Assembly (NCBI RefSeq): GCF_027744825.2
Contig: NC_071334.1
Location: 65,322,937 to 65,386,936 of the forward strand
DNA: 64,000 nt
Source of the DNA: Synchiropus splendidus
Taxonomy: Eukaryota; Chordata; Actinopteri; Syngnathiformes; Callionymidae
Direction of reading: 5' to 3'
In this document: piece by piece, positions 36,480 to 48,542 of the stretch
Numbering within the stretch: position 1 is the first letter of the stretch
Layout: each line of letters begins with the position of its first letter
The notes under the pieces: model-generated
What the model was told of the DNA's origin: nothing
Databases searched by the model: none
What the model saw: the letters and a program-made list of their open reading frames with translations, nothing else
Translations under genes and position numbers: made by a program

Positions 36480-37611
36480 ATTTAGCATTACCTCCACAAA
36501 AAAACAAACAAAATTCAAGACATGATCCGACGGACAAAAAAGGAAGCAGAGATGGGAGTTTTGACATTTACTCAGTCACATTGAAAATCATATGCTTATA
36601 CGTTTGACTTAAGTTCCACAGATGCTTTCCTGTCATTTAGTTATTATACTGCTCACACTGAAAACCACTATAACCATGTCTGCATCCCTGATGTGTCAAG
36701 CATTTTCTGCTTGTTTGGATGTTTCCACTTCATTCCTTCATTCAACATCTTTATTCGGAAGGAATGGGACTCCCTGCTTGTTCACGTGTAGTGTCTACCA
36801 AGAAACGAAAAAATGTATTTGGACGCTTAGTCTCAAATGAAACCCAGCATAATCTTGTGGCACGGTTGCGTACGAAAACCCCTCATAATAGTCAAGCATC
36901 CATCTTGAACTGTCACTGCTGAAATAGCACACTTTCAATGAAAAGCAGAGGAGACGAAAACTCAGAATGGCAGGGACTGCGTCTGCCCTGAAATTAGTTT
37001 TTGACTACAGTTTTAAACAGGGAGGCCCAAGACCTCCAGCTCCGAGGCTACCTGTTGACGACGTGCAAAACCCAATTGGAGTGACAGATGCACCTCAGGA
37101 GCTGGTCCTGTCAGTGCGAGTATGTGTAAAACAGAGACGGGCTGTGCCTCAGAAAAGAAGACGCAAGGACAAATGACACAGCGCTCTCTTTTCCTGGAAG
37201 AGTGTGTGTGATTAAAACGAAGTGAGCCCTTCAGCGCTCGGGTTACACGCGTGTGTTCTCTCCCGCTCAGTGGAAAGCCAATCTCTCAAAGTCTGCACTC
37301 ACCCATGCCACTTTAAAGGTGCACAACAAAAGTTTTAAATTACATCCTTACGTGCATTCAAGTTCACAACACGCAGATACATTTTCAATTATTATGCCTC
37401 TTTATATTCCCCCTTCACTTGGAACAGGCTGCTCTACTTCCCAATAACTGGACCTTCCGAGGCGGTTCCAAAAGCCCCGCGAATTTTTACATTTAAATTG
37501 ATTCATCTGTCAAAAATTCCACCTGCCCCGTCTTTCAATTGCTTCAAATAGATCTATGAGCTCCTCGTGACATTAACGGACTGACAGTCTGAACATCGAT
37601 GCTCCTGGAAT
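36480..37611. other. Unrecognised non-coding sequence with a 69-codon ATG frame
   Basis: The frame at 36967-37176 (+) starts at an ATG and ends in a basic tail (KQRRAVPQKRRRKDK). I recognise no family. It is short enough to be chance, though it sits in slightly GC-richer sequence. Confidence 0.35.
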
Positions 37612-38653
37612 ATTTCTGTCATGGCTCCGCTTCCAGGATCCGAATCCTGGTTTTGGTTTTTTCCCCTCTGTTCCTTTGGCACACGGCTGGAGCCGATTAA
37701 CCTCTAATGACTGGTCTACAAGAACACCTGGGCTCCAGCAACGTGTGCCAGACCGTTATATTGATCCCATTGTTTGTTCCCTGTGTTTGCCGGAAGTCCC
37801 TGTGATTGTTCCTCTCGCTCCGGTGTTTTTTGGACTTCTCGTTCCCTGTGGTAACTCCTGGTTCTCGTATCTCTCCCTGTGTTCGGCTTCTCTTGTTCTG
37901 TGTGCTAGCTAGCTTGTTTAACTCCTGGTTCTCGTATCGCTCCCTCTCTGTTCAGCTTCTTGTTTTGTGTGCAGCTAGCTCGTTTAACTCCTGGTTCTCG
38001 TATCTCTCCCTGTGTTCGGCTTCTCTTGTTCTGTGTGCTAGCTAGCTCGTTTAACTCCTGGTTCTCGTATCGCTCCCTCTCTGTTCAGCTTCTTGTTTTG
38101 TGTGCAGCTAGCTCGTTTAACTCCTGGTTCTCGTATCTCTCCCTGTGTTCGGCTTCTCTTGTTCTGTTTGCTAGCTAGTTCATTTAACTCTTGGTTCTCT
38201 TTGTTTTTGGTCTCTTATTCTGTGCGCTTGCTAGTTCTTTTGTTACTCTGTGTTTAACCCTGCTGCCTTAAGTTGGTGTTGTTTCTTCGTGCTTCCTTGT
38301 GCTCCCTGGCTTCTTTTGTGATTATCTGTCCTTTGTGCTTTTGTAACTCTAGTTCCCTGTGATTTAAGTTTGTTTTCTCCCGGTTCGGTGACGCTTTCTG
38401 TTTTGACTTTTTGGTCATGTTTGTGCACTTCTGTTAGTTTCGTTACTCTGTTTTTACATTCGTTTACATGCGTTCGCTCTGTTTCTTCCCGGTTCGGTGA
38501 CGCTTTCTCTTCTGTTTTAGTTTGTTTAATTATTAAATATTATTTATAATTCCCTCCTGCCTCCTGTGCCTATAACCACTTGCACTTGGGTCCTACACCA
38601 CGTGCTCTATACGTGGCTTTAGCTCCCTCGTCCCTTCGTCCCATGACGATTTC
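37612..38653 (+). mobile_element. Gypsy-like solo LTR 1 with target duplication
   Basis: The LTR runs 37617-38648 (1032 bp), from TGTCATGGCTCCGCTTCC to CCATGACG, forming short inverted ends. It is flanked by the same 5 bases, ATTTC (37612-37616 and 38649-38653). The 3' part has the C/T-rich fish-LTR style (CCTCCTGCCTCCTGTGCC, GCACTTGGGTCCTACACC). No internal gag/pol or second LTR lies nearby, so this is a solo LTR left by LTR-LTR recombination. The terminal base is G where A is expected. A tandem array inside accounts for its length. Confidence 0.88.
37855..38254 (+). repeat. Tandem array of alternating 67- and 66-bp units inside the LTR
   Basis: The word CTCCTGGTTCTC (last copy CTCTTGGTTCTC) recurs at 37855, 37922, 37988, 38055, 38121 and 38188, with spacings 67, 66, 67, 66, 67. 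Two unit types alternate: one with GTATCTCTCCCTGTGTTCGG and one with GTATCGCTCCCTCTCTGTTC. The array is therefore a 133-bp dimer repeated, a higher-order structure. The LTR at 48548 lacks this expansion. Confidence 0.9.
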
Positions 38654-39414
38654 AACACATTTCAGACCCATTTCTTAAAAAAAAAAAAATGAAAACACGT
38701 GAGATAAAACGTGAAGCATCGCATCAACAGAAATTAATGCAGGAAAGAACAATCCAGTGCATTAAAATGATCATATGCATTAGAATCTCATACTAGCGGA
38801 CCTCTTCGCCTCGACTTGATCAGTCTCCCTCAGTCAAGTTGTGCCTCATTTTTCCATATCGAGCGCTCAGTTGTGAGCGGTTGAATTATGGATGCTTATT
38901 TGTGTGGCCTCTCATGAGGCAGAGTCACCCTTGAAACAGCACTCATGTCTGATTCCGACAGTGTCACATCATTTTAGAATGTTGTCAAGGTGTTGGTAGG
39001 TAAACACCACTTGTGCTGAACTTTCCAGCTGCAGGTCTTTTTAATACACGGCAATAGAGTGACACTGTGCGCGTCTCCTATTAACCTCTGTGCACAAACA
39101 TGGCCGAGGCTGTGCGGGAGGCCTGCTTTGCATTTCCAGTGCAGTTTGCTTGACACTGGGTTTGAGGGAGATTGAGCATGATGAATGTTAATCGATGGAA
39201 CAGTATGTCCTGAACTGCATAATGAGCTTGACTCTCAAATCTTCCACACCTCAGCAAAGGGAGTTTTGCCGCCTCTGTATTCCTGTATATTTGTGCCTTT
39301 TGATCAGCTCTTCATTCCGTTTAGTGGAGGCATAAAATACAGAGCTCTCGCAATTTGATGTGCCATGAAGCAAGACAAATGATCAGTTCTCCATTCACAA
39401 TGTACCTTGGAACA
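38654..39414. other. Unrecognised non-coding sequence
   Basis: An A-run at about 38676-38688; nothing else recognised. Confidence 0.4.
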
Positions 39415-39590
39415 CAGTAGTGAAAGGTTAATGAGGTTTCATGAAACCGTGTCCTCATTTTCTTGGTTTATAATGATGTGAGGTTTCACCAAAACTGTTG
39501 CTCAAAGCCAAATATCAGACGATAGACAGCACCAGTTAGTGGCCACAGAAAATTCAGGCACTGTTTTGTGAAGCTTCGTCACTGGATCGC
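39415..39590. repeat. Palindromic MITE-like repeat
   Basis: The left arm reads GGTTAATGAGGTTTCATGAA, then ACCGTGTCCTCATTTTCTTG. The right arm reads CACCAGTTAGTGGCCACAGA, then AAATTCAGGCACTGTTTTGT. The CTCF-like core in the right arm is degraded (CCACTAACTGGTG on the minus strand). Confidence 0.7.
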
Positions 39591-40241
39591 AACACATTAC
39601 TTCCTCACTGCACAAGAGTGTCGTAGCATATGCGCATGCATTCGCATGAGACGACCCGCTTCACCACCTCAAGCCACTCCTGCAAACTACTTGCCAAACA
39701 CAATCATTTTGATATACTTTCTGTTCATGCGGCACGATGGAGTAACATCATTTCACCATCCTCAAAAAAGAAGTCCAGAGCTCTGACACCTAGTCAAAGT
39801 TCCGCAGCCACTGTACGTTGTTGAAACAGGATGAGAGGAAGAAGTCCCAACCTGTCAATACTAACAGGTAATTCAACCTCTTTTTGAGGTTCATTCTAGT
39901 GCAATATACTGCAATGACGCGGCTCCAAGAAGTGGCTAATGCAATCTATTGTTTCCCTTTCAATGCAGAAACGATGCAGTCATCCTTTGAACAGGTGAGT
40001 TAATTTGATCGGACACAGTGACGAAATCACCTGAAATGTAGAGGGCACCCAGCCAGCTCCTTCTTCTGCTTTTTATTTATTTATTTTTATACTAAGCAAA
40101 GTGACTGAATGGGTTTCGACAGGCTTGAAGAATTCACAGGTGTTACACTATCGTTATTATTATTTCATTCATTTATTTCTGTATTATTATTATTTTAATT
40201 TTTTTTTCATCATAACATTTTGTGGAAACAATCATGATGGA

Positions 40242-40242
<1 letters not shown>
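39591..40242. other. Unrecognised non-coding sequence
   Basis: T/A-rich patches near 40071-40090 and 40150-40208. No exon recognised. Confidence 0.4.
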
Positions 40243-40314
<72 letters not shown>

Positions 40315-40315
40315 T
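40243..40315. repeat. (AT)n followed by poly(T)
   Basis: An AT run of about 55 bp passes into about 18 T residues. Confidence 0.95.
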
Positions 40316-41326
40316 GTGAATACTTGGAGAGTGGTCTGGGAAAAATGTCAATGGTGGTGCAATTATCAACCTGCTGGACAGCTCCCCGAGGAATCTTAAA
40401 ACTCTGAGGTTAAAGCCCTCGATACTCTTGGGAGATGGTTTGTGACATCAACTGGCATACAAGTACTCACCAGGGTGCAGACACGTGTTGGGCCTTGTGT
40501 CAATGACACACCGACTGACCAAGAGACCCCAGGGGTGACGATCCCTGCCCACTAGTGTAAACGTATTATTTTTAAGTGCACATGCAGAGGAGTTTCACGC
40601 CAGAGAGAAACAGGTTGCAGTGCTTAAATCATGCACGAGCACGGGTAAAAGACATGCACGGGATTTATTCAGAGACCTGGAATGAATACTCTCCCACCCA
40701 AAAATGAATATTCAGTGGATGCATCAAAACACGTTGAGATGAGTTATAAAAGGAAAGATATGTTTGATGTCTTCATACCAAAAAATGTTCCACTCATTTC
40801 AATCATTAATACACACGGCGGTGCACGTGACATACAAAAAGCTACCAAATTATAAACAAAGGAGAGATTGGCCTTGGCAGAGACTCATTACAATAATGTA
40901 AAAGCATGTTACAGAAGTGGCTCCACATTATAAACTTCTGTGCTGTTGCTTACCATTGAAGTGTGGTTAATTTGACTGCTTTATGAAAGCAAATTGCTTT
41001 ATTCTGTGGACATTCACATGGTGTTTTGCATTTTTATTGGGCAGCTTGCCTTTGGACATTCCTGCCATCTTGCTCACCCTGAAATGGGTGACATGTTAAA
41101 CTGGCTAATAGGTCATGGTCTGAACATTGGAGCAAGTCATTGCTAACATTAAATGGCTCATGAGACATATTATTATTAATATTATTATTGGTGCCCTGGC
41201 TTTCAAATGAAATATGGAATGAAGCTGTCCATGCATTTTTGAATTTTATACAGATTTCTGAACTTTAGTTGTCATTCAGTTTTTCAGGTATTTATGTCAC
41301 TGGTTGTGACGTCTCAAAAGATGATT
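40316..41326. other. Unrecognised non-coding sequence
   Basis: No repeat or exon recognised apart from a short ATT-rich patch near 41170-41188. Confidence 0.4.
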
Positions 41327-41352
41327 TCTATATCTATATCTATATCTATATT
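41327..41352. repeat. (TATATC)n hexanucleotide microsatellite
   Basis: About four units of TCTATA. Confidence 0.9.
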
Positions 41353-42289
41353 TCCTGATTTGTATTATCAATTCTTTTTTTTTTCCTTTCCAAATCTACT
41401 TGCATTCCAACTGAGTTACTATGGTGTCATTTTTAGTGTTCAGTCACTATGTGATGTGCGTGTCGCACCATCGACGATCACAATGAAAGGGGCGTGTTCA
41501 GGATGTCGAGAGAGGGAAGCAGTGTGATCTGAGAGTGGGACATAACCCACTTCAACTGAACATGGGTTGTGCTTTATGGAATGTTGAATAAAAACACACT
41601 ATAAAACTATAGCGCTCCGCTGGAATTGTGGAATCAGTGTAAAAGCCCCTGAAATGAGGCTTCTATGGGACCAATAACAATATTGTGCGACAGAAAACAA
41701 CACACATCAAAGCTTCTCATTTGAGTTTGATTTTAGTATTATTTTCAATTTCATTCACCTTAACTAAAAGACTCCTGACGTTTAAAAAAAATCATCATTG
41801 TAAAACCAGCAATTTTCTTTTAACACAACCCAAAGGATGTGAGCGTGGTGCAGTCTTACCGGAGGCTTTCCTTTCCATCTGGGAGTGAGATGTGAACATG
41901 TGAACTCCATGTCAGTTCATCATTTATATCATGCAGTGCTGACTGAATGCTATCCTTTATATCTGTGCAAATTTAGAAATGGCAGTCATAAATAAATCCG
42001 ATTGTAAAATTCTTGAGCCGCCATTAATCTTGGCAAAGTCTATCTTACAGAGAACAAGGAAGTTGATCCGATAAATATCAGATTTTTGATAAATATCACA
42101 AGGAATATTTGACATTTGCTGATCCAAGCAGTTAACATATTTCATCTTTGCTTTGGTGTAAGGCTTCAGGGTTGGAGTGGAGTTCGACAAGGCAGTATTT
42201 TGAATATATATATATATATATATAATGATAATATAAAACAGACTACTAGTTGACTGGGCGAGCATCATTTATCTTTGCACTACACAACA
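41353..42289. other. Unrecognised non-coding sequence
   Basis: A 20-bp AT run at 42204-42224; nothing else recognised. Confidence 0.4.
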
Positions 42290-42482
42290 TCAATGAATCA
42301 TGAAACAATATTGCAGGGTTGATGAAACAGTGTCCTAATTCTCCAAGGCCACTAGATGTCACTCTTGGTTTAGAAATTATGCAAGGTTTCAATGAAACAG
42401 TTGTCGAAAGCCAAAGGTTGCACAGAAGACTGCGTCGTCTTATGGCCTATGAAAATAGCACAGTGTTTCATAAGACTTAGAA
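42290..42482. repeat. Palindromic MITE-like repeat
   Basis: The left arm reads GCAGGGTTGATGAAACAGTG, then TCCTAATTCTCCAAGG and CCACTAGATGTCAC (42349-42362). The right arm has ATGAAAATAGCACAGTGTTT, then CATAAGACTTAG. The middle keeps GTTTCAATGAAACAGTTGTC as in other copies. The CTCF-like core has one change. Confidence 0.7.
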
Positions 42483-44538
42483 AGCAGTACTATAAAGGAA
42501 TAAAGAGTATGTGAATAAGAAGAAAAGGGTAATATTTTGCTAACTTGATCCAACCATAGCAGCAGCACAGTTGATGTTTGTATAATTTTTCCTGAAATAG
42601 AACACCCACTTTCTTCCACAGTTATTCTCTAAAAAAGAGGCAACTGAGATTCCCTTAGGAATTTAACATGTGTCCTTCTGATTTACTCTGGAAGATGGTA
42701 TCTTCTCGCCACCACATGTTTCTCATTGGCAGGCTGGACATGATATGATGATCCAGTCTTCCTGCACGAAGCTGAGGTTCATTTCCACGAGCACCAGGCT
42801 CCTGCAGAGATTCCACCAAGCTCTAGTCTCCCTCTCACCCTTTGGATTGACATGCTGGGTTTGGAGCATAAAGGCTATAGAAACCAGCAGGCTGAATAAA
42901 CCAGTGTGGAAGGAGAGAGGAATCTGTGGAGAGGGTGATGTACCGGGAAAAGAAGAGGACCACCACTGAAGACAACTCACAACATTAGTGCAGAACAGCT
43001 TTAGACTTACGTTTTCATTGCCATCAATTGAATATATCTCAAAATGTCCTCATTTGCTTCTTTGTGTGGGATCGCTTCTGGAGATCCGTAACCATTCCAC
43101 ATCACAGTTGAAGCAGGGAGAGATCGGCTCTCAGCACACTCATAAATATCTCATAAATAAAATTGTTGACTCCGATCATTTTCAGAGACGATTTGAATTC
43201 ACGCTTAACACACCCAAGACATACGGATTTTCTCATTGAAACCTTAAACAGGTCGGGAAGGAGCGAAATCATGACACGGTTTGAATTTTAAAACCCTTAA
43301 AAATGCAGAGTTTCTCTTCATCTTAAATTTGAGCATCACAACTCAAGTGGCACACATGTTCAATGCAATAAAAAAAAATGGTCTTGAAACAATTGAGTGT
43401 AGTGATGCAAACACACAGCTACGAATTCATGGCAGGAGTTGACCTGCCAAGCTCAGGGGGTAAAAGCCCTACACTGAGAGGCTAATAAAATGAAGCTGCC
43501 CAAAGAAAAGGGAATGGATCTCCTGACATTCAGGGGGTGGGTGGCTTGCAGTTCAGTCAATAATTCCGCTTCTTTTTCCTACTCAGCGCATGCTTGTGGA
43601 TGCTGTGCCCTTGCAAGACAAATGATAGAAATTCACAAATAAAACCTCTCTATTACCAGTGAAATTGTATATATTTACATACACACCCATGCACAAACAC
43701 ACTTCCCAATGTCAATATATTATACCACAGGAGTGAGGATGCAGTGATCATACTGTTGTCACATATTACAATGCAGCTAATAGCCATTTACTATCATATT
43801 TCTGTCAGCGAAATATCATAGTTTGCTGTTTTGATAATGGAAGAATAACCATGAATAGTTTGCCAAAGACTGGAACACCCATTAAATGCGGCAGTGCTCC
43901 TACCAAGCTGTGGCTGAACTGAACAGCTGAACTTTAAACACAGGGCGTGTCTATTACAATAAAATCACATTCTATTGGTCTATATATCTGATTATACAAA
44001 ACACTTCTCATGGATATATTTTGACTCCACTTATTTTCTTCTCTGCCTGTTAGTCACTGTGACCTATTTTCATTAGATAAACTGAAGAAAATAATGATTC
44101 CTTCCTGTCTTGTATCACAACCATATGTGTGAGAGAAACATAACTGTGAGTTACGTTGAAAGATTTCTGTCCAGAAACATGAAGAAGTCGTGTACCATCT
44201 CACCCATGACTAATTCAGAGTGCTCCATTTCCTTTTTTTTTTAATCCCCTGCGTTGTCAAACGGAGTGACTCTTTCTTCGGCATTGGAGGTATACGTACC
44301 ATCAGCTGAAGATTAGGATTTAGCTGCTCACCTCATACGCAGTATAACTGTGTCATGTTTAATTCTGGCTCATACGTAAAGCCAAATGATTCAAATACAA
44401 AATTGGTGTGGCATATACTTAAATGTGTGGTAAACCCTCAGTGTAATAGGCATTAAAAAAGTGAAGTGGCATTTCGTTTTCCTGAAATTGTGTGTCATGA
44501 CCTGTAAAGCATTCTAGCAATTCTTATGATCTTTGTTC

Positions 44539-44548
<10 letters not shown>
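42483..44548. other. Unrecognised non-coding sequence
   Basis: Frames on both strands cover 42723-42980 (85 and 74 codons). Neither has a recognised domain or obvious exon boundaries. Confidence 0.4.

Positions 44549-44569
<21 letters not shown>
44549..44569. repeat. Poly(A) tract
   Basis: About 21 A residues with no recognised retroposon upstream. Confidence 0.92.
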
Positions 44570-44849
44570 CGCTCAGTGACATATCATGATACAATGTTTC
44601 ATCCAGAATTGTTTGAAACATTGGTGCAGCCTCATTTGCCGCCACCACTCTCAATTCAGAAATGTGAGACTCCAGCGTTTTTTTATTTTTATTTATTTAT
44701 TTTTTAATAAGATTATTTGCAGAGATGAAGCATTGGTCCTCGGAATGATTCATACAGCTAGGTTTATATTTCATCTCAATTTACATCTTCAAAAATAAAA
44801 AAGGGAAACCTGGCAATACTAAACTTTAAAAAAGAAAACGAAATCTGGT
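44570..44849. other. Unrecognised spacer
   Basis: T-rich near 44679-44705; nothing recognised. Confidence 0.4.
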
Positions 44850-44876
44850 GTGTGTGTGTGTGTGTGTGTGTGTGTT
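44850..44876. repeat. (TG)n microsatellite
   Basis: A TG run of about 13 units. Confidence 0.95.
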
Positions 44877-47205
44877 AGCAGGTTTCTGACTATAAATGGA
44901 ACACATATGTCGATCGCTGCTGTTGATTTTTATCTCAGTCAAATAAATCGCGTCAACAATAACAATGTTACACCACTAATTTCAATAAAAGGTGCTGAAA
45001 TAAGAGAGTTGTGTGACATTGGTTTCCACTGACATCACAGATGAGCCTGCTACCGTGGTGGGTGTCGAAACCGTTCCTGAGTATTGGATTGAGTCATCTC
45101 TTGTCCACATGGTGACCAAAATATAGATTTACTCACATTTCCTCATCCATCCAACACTGCTGCTGCTGACAGTGTGTGTTGAAGGTGTTCCTAAAACCTG
45201 CTGCCTACAGCTTTCTGCTTGAACACATCATATAGGGAGTATGTTGAACACAAATTCTACACAATAAATACTCTTGTCTGGTCATGAAGATGCTGAAGTC
45301 TTTCACATTCAGTTTGACTTCATCATCTTCCAGTGACTGTGTTCGACTCCTAACTCAGATAGGCCCAGTCCTCACGTATAACTCCATTTATCCTGGTGTC
45401 TTAACTGCCAACTGTCGAAACTTTGGCAGCACCTGCGCTCTCACCTATCAGTATTTTGTTCCCTCTTGGATTATTGAGCTTTCAGGTCAACTGGCTCAGA
45501 ATGGCCAAGGCCCGGTGGCAGTTTTCTTTTTTTTTTTTTTTCTCTATCCAGATGGACTCAGTTGAAAGGGAAGAATCTGAAACAGGGATGCAAGAATGAT
45601 CCGTCGCAGTTGCTTCTTCAAGTGTTTAACTGTCCCTGTAAGCTACACTGTCACATTACAAACAGAATAAGAGATTGGTTGAAGACAAGCTGCCGTGTCG
45701 GCATGGGTGGCTGAAAGGGAATACATGCATAGCAAAGCAGGGATATGCAGTTCCCAGTCATTACTTTACCTTGAGCTGTATCTGCGCCCATTTTGTATAG
45801 TACCACCACACGTTGAAGAAAAGAATACATCCTGCAACTGCTCCTATTTAGTCACGACTAATCTTGTTACTCAAGATTGAAAATATATGTTGTGTTTTTT
45901 TTTCATTCCCTGCATGCTCCAATGTTTAGGACTTAAAAGAAATAGAAATACATTATAGATCCAGAAGCTGCAAAGGCCGCGTTCAAAGGAAAACCCACTG
46001 CACTTGGTGCTCCTCCTATTATAACCACTGCTCTTAGAGATACACACTTCAGTCAAGGTTGTGATTATGTGTCAGCGGGTGTTGGTCAGAAGAGGGGGAA
46101 GAGGTTGTTATCTTCATGGCTGAACAAGAACTAGATAGAGCAAAAGGGAACATATTTCAAAACTCTCTGCAGGACTCAGGGAGATAAGAAGAGAACGCTC
46201 TATTGGCCAGGCATTGTGGGAAACAAAATTGTAGAGGAGTCATTATGAAGGAGGCCATGCCTGCCTCAATTTACTCCTGATAAGGAATCATTATGAATCA
46301 TATCACGGGAGACACGCTGACCAGAGCAATGCAAGGTACGGTACAGCTGTGAACACCCAGGTCACTGCCAAATTTCCGTGATGGAAGATGCCTGTATGTG
46401 GCTCAGCTGGAACACTATTTGGCAGGGTATATTAGTCATAGAGTTCATAGGGTTCATCGCCGACTATGATAATCTCACACTACTTCTCCACATGCTCACT
46501 CTCTCTGTGAATTCATTAAAACAAATGGTGATAGTGGAGATATGCCATTGACCTGAACTTTACCGAGCAACACATTGGCGTCAGTTCCCTTTCGTTCGGG
46601 TCATCCTCCATGGAGGATTTAAAGCAAAGCATTTAGAGTAATTGGAGGAAGCGCAGTTCCCCAACTGCATTATGTGAAACCTTGTTAAGGGGTTTCCACG
46701 AAGTGCATGACATCTAGGTCGTAATGTTTGACTGCAGATCGGGTTAATGGATGGGTGGGTGGGTGGTTAGGTAGAGGGATAGATGGGCAGACAGACACTG
46801 ACAGAAAAAAAAAATCTCGATCTGATCCCAAGTGTTTCAGTGCTATTCTTCCCTATTCTTCCCAGAGGTACTACAGTATCCAGGATGTGCAAATATTGTG
46901 ATATTTTTTAGAAAGTGTGTGCATGGCGAACTAGAGGATTCATTGGTCCACAGGCTTCTGTCAAAATCTCCACTGAAAAAACAAACTTGAGATGTCTATT
47001 GTGATGACATACAGTACATCACCAGTCAAACGTTTTATGACTATGAACATAGCAGATTCTCATTGAAGGTATCAAAGCAGTGGATGAAGATGGAGTTGAG
47101 AGAACTATGGGAATGACTCATTCCCTGCTCTGGCCACTCTTGACATTCTCACGATCAGCTCCATGAGACCATCACCGGAAATGGTTTTCCAACAGTGGAT
47201 GACGT
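44877..47205. other. Unrecognised non-coding sequence
   Basis: A T-run at 45524-45541, a (GGGT)n patch at about 46752-46767 and an A-run near 46805. No exon recognised. Confidence 0.4.
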
Positions 47206-47295
47206 CAGTGTCTTCCAACCGGCGTGCCCCGGCAGTGTGGTGTGAGACTGTTAGGTGCGCTGTGGGAACTAAGCTCCTTTCACCTAATTCGTCTT
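47206..47295 (+). mobile_element. End of a hAT-like DNA transposon
   Basis: Starts CAGTGTCTTCCAACCGGCGT, then GCCCCGGCAGTGTGGTGTGA and TTAGGTGCGCTGTGGGAACT, then TTTCACCTAATTCG. This corresponds to the fish hAT family whose ends read 'cagtgtttttcaacc...gccgcggcacac...aggtgcgccgtgggaa...cacctaattgg'. Only one end is visible and no transposase frame is present. Confidence 0.6.
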
Positions 47296-48542
47296 GAGAT
47301 AGAGGGGAGCGATATGATGACATTAAATCATGAAAAAATAGAATGTGTTCTTCCGACGACAGGAGATTAAATAGATTCAACACACTCTTTCGATATCGAC
47401 CTATGATGATACGCTGATTCGTCCATCAGTCGCAGCAGAGCTGCACGTGATGCTCCTCTTCTCACACACAAAAATGTGGCTAAAATCTAAATGCAGAACA
47501 AAATAAATGCACTCCAAAATGTGAAGACAGAAAGAATCAATGGTGTCAAGAAACTGAGGGAAAGAATGTTTCTGGTCGACAATAAAATCAGACAAAATAG
47601 TGATAAAATCAAAAGTTATTTAAAAGAAATAGATCATGATATATGTTGCCATATTGCCCAGCAGTTGCTGGAAACATTTTAAACAAATACATGTTCTGCA
47701 ATTTTTTTAGCAAATTGCCTGCCAAACAAATTTTCACAAATAAAAAGGGATTTTCTTCCATATGTCGGACTAAGCACTATTGCATTTTGGCCAAGGTTCC
47801 TTTGGAGTTGTACCTTGTGGGATTTTTTCACCATCAACCATCCCATGCTTCACCTAAAACCAATCTCTGTCTTTCTGTTTTGTGATGCGGTGCCCAAGGT
47901 GTCAGGATACTAAGCGGAAGGTGGAACATGTGCTTCACTTGAAAACCTAATGGGTCAACATGTAGCATATGTCCTCGGCATCAGCATAGGACCAAAAGGT
48001 CCACTTTCAAAGTACGACACAGGAGTGAGGATGTGTTGCTATCCAGAGTGTCAACCTCCAACGAAGAAAGCTTACTTCTGAGTCGCCCAGTTACAAAAAA
48101 GTTCACTTCACAACAGTGAATATGGGACTAGGGAGTGAGAATGTGTTGTGTGGATGAGGCTGCACACGTCATCAGTTCACTCAATCGCGCATGAAAAGGT
48201 GACTTGACAAGTCTGGCGCACATCTCTGACAAGCTCGTTCTCCTTGTCATTCTGTTTCAACTGTGTTCATTTTGAATTTCAATGTATTGTACAAGTGTTG
48301 TACTTTCATTGAAACGCTCTATGTGCTGTTTTCACCGATGTGTATTCTGATCAGAGGTGTCAAGCGAGATCGTTTTTCATCCGATGGCTTGGTGCATGCA
48401 TCGCTCCGCTGTTATGTAGATCCTTCAAGAGCAGAATGTGATTTGAAGTTTGTTTTGGTTTGAAAATATACCTGCTGCAGTGCAGGGCTTGTCCGTTAGA
48501 AAACAAACTCAACACTGTAGTAGAATCGGATGCTAGTGCTCT
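47296..48542. other. Unrecognised non-coding sequence
   Basis: A 63-codon ATG frame at 47491-47682 (+) would make a lysine-rich, coiled-coil-like peptide; no family recognised, chance is likely. Confidence 0.4.

Noticed and set aside
37855..38254. The tandem units as a coding repeat (translated frames repeat SLCSASLVLCAS-like blocks)
   Set aside because: The periods alternate 67 and 66 bp, so the frame is not preserved from unit to unit, and the array lies inside an LTR with verified target duplications.
42723..42980. Overlapping frames on both strands suggested a conserved exon
   Set aside because: No recognised domain, no consistent acceptor/donor pair, and both strands are open by chance in this low-stop stretch.
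47491..47682. Lysine-rich 63-codon frame resembling a coiled coil
   Set aside because: Short, A-rich sequence gives lysine/asparagine-rich translations by composition; no supporting signals.
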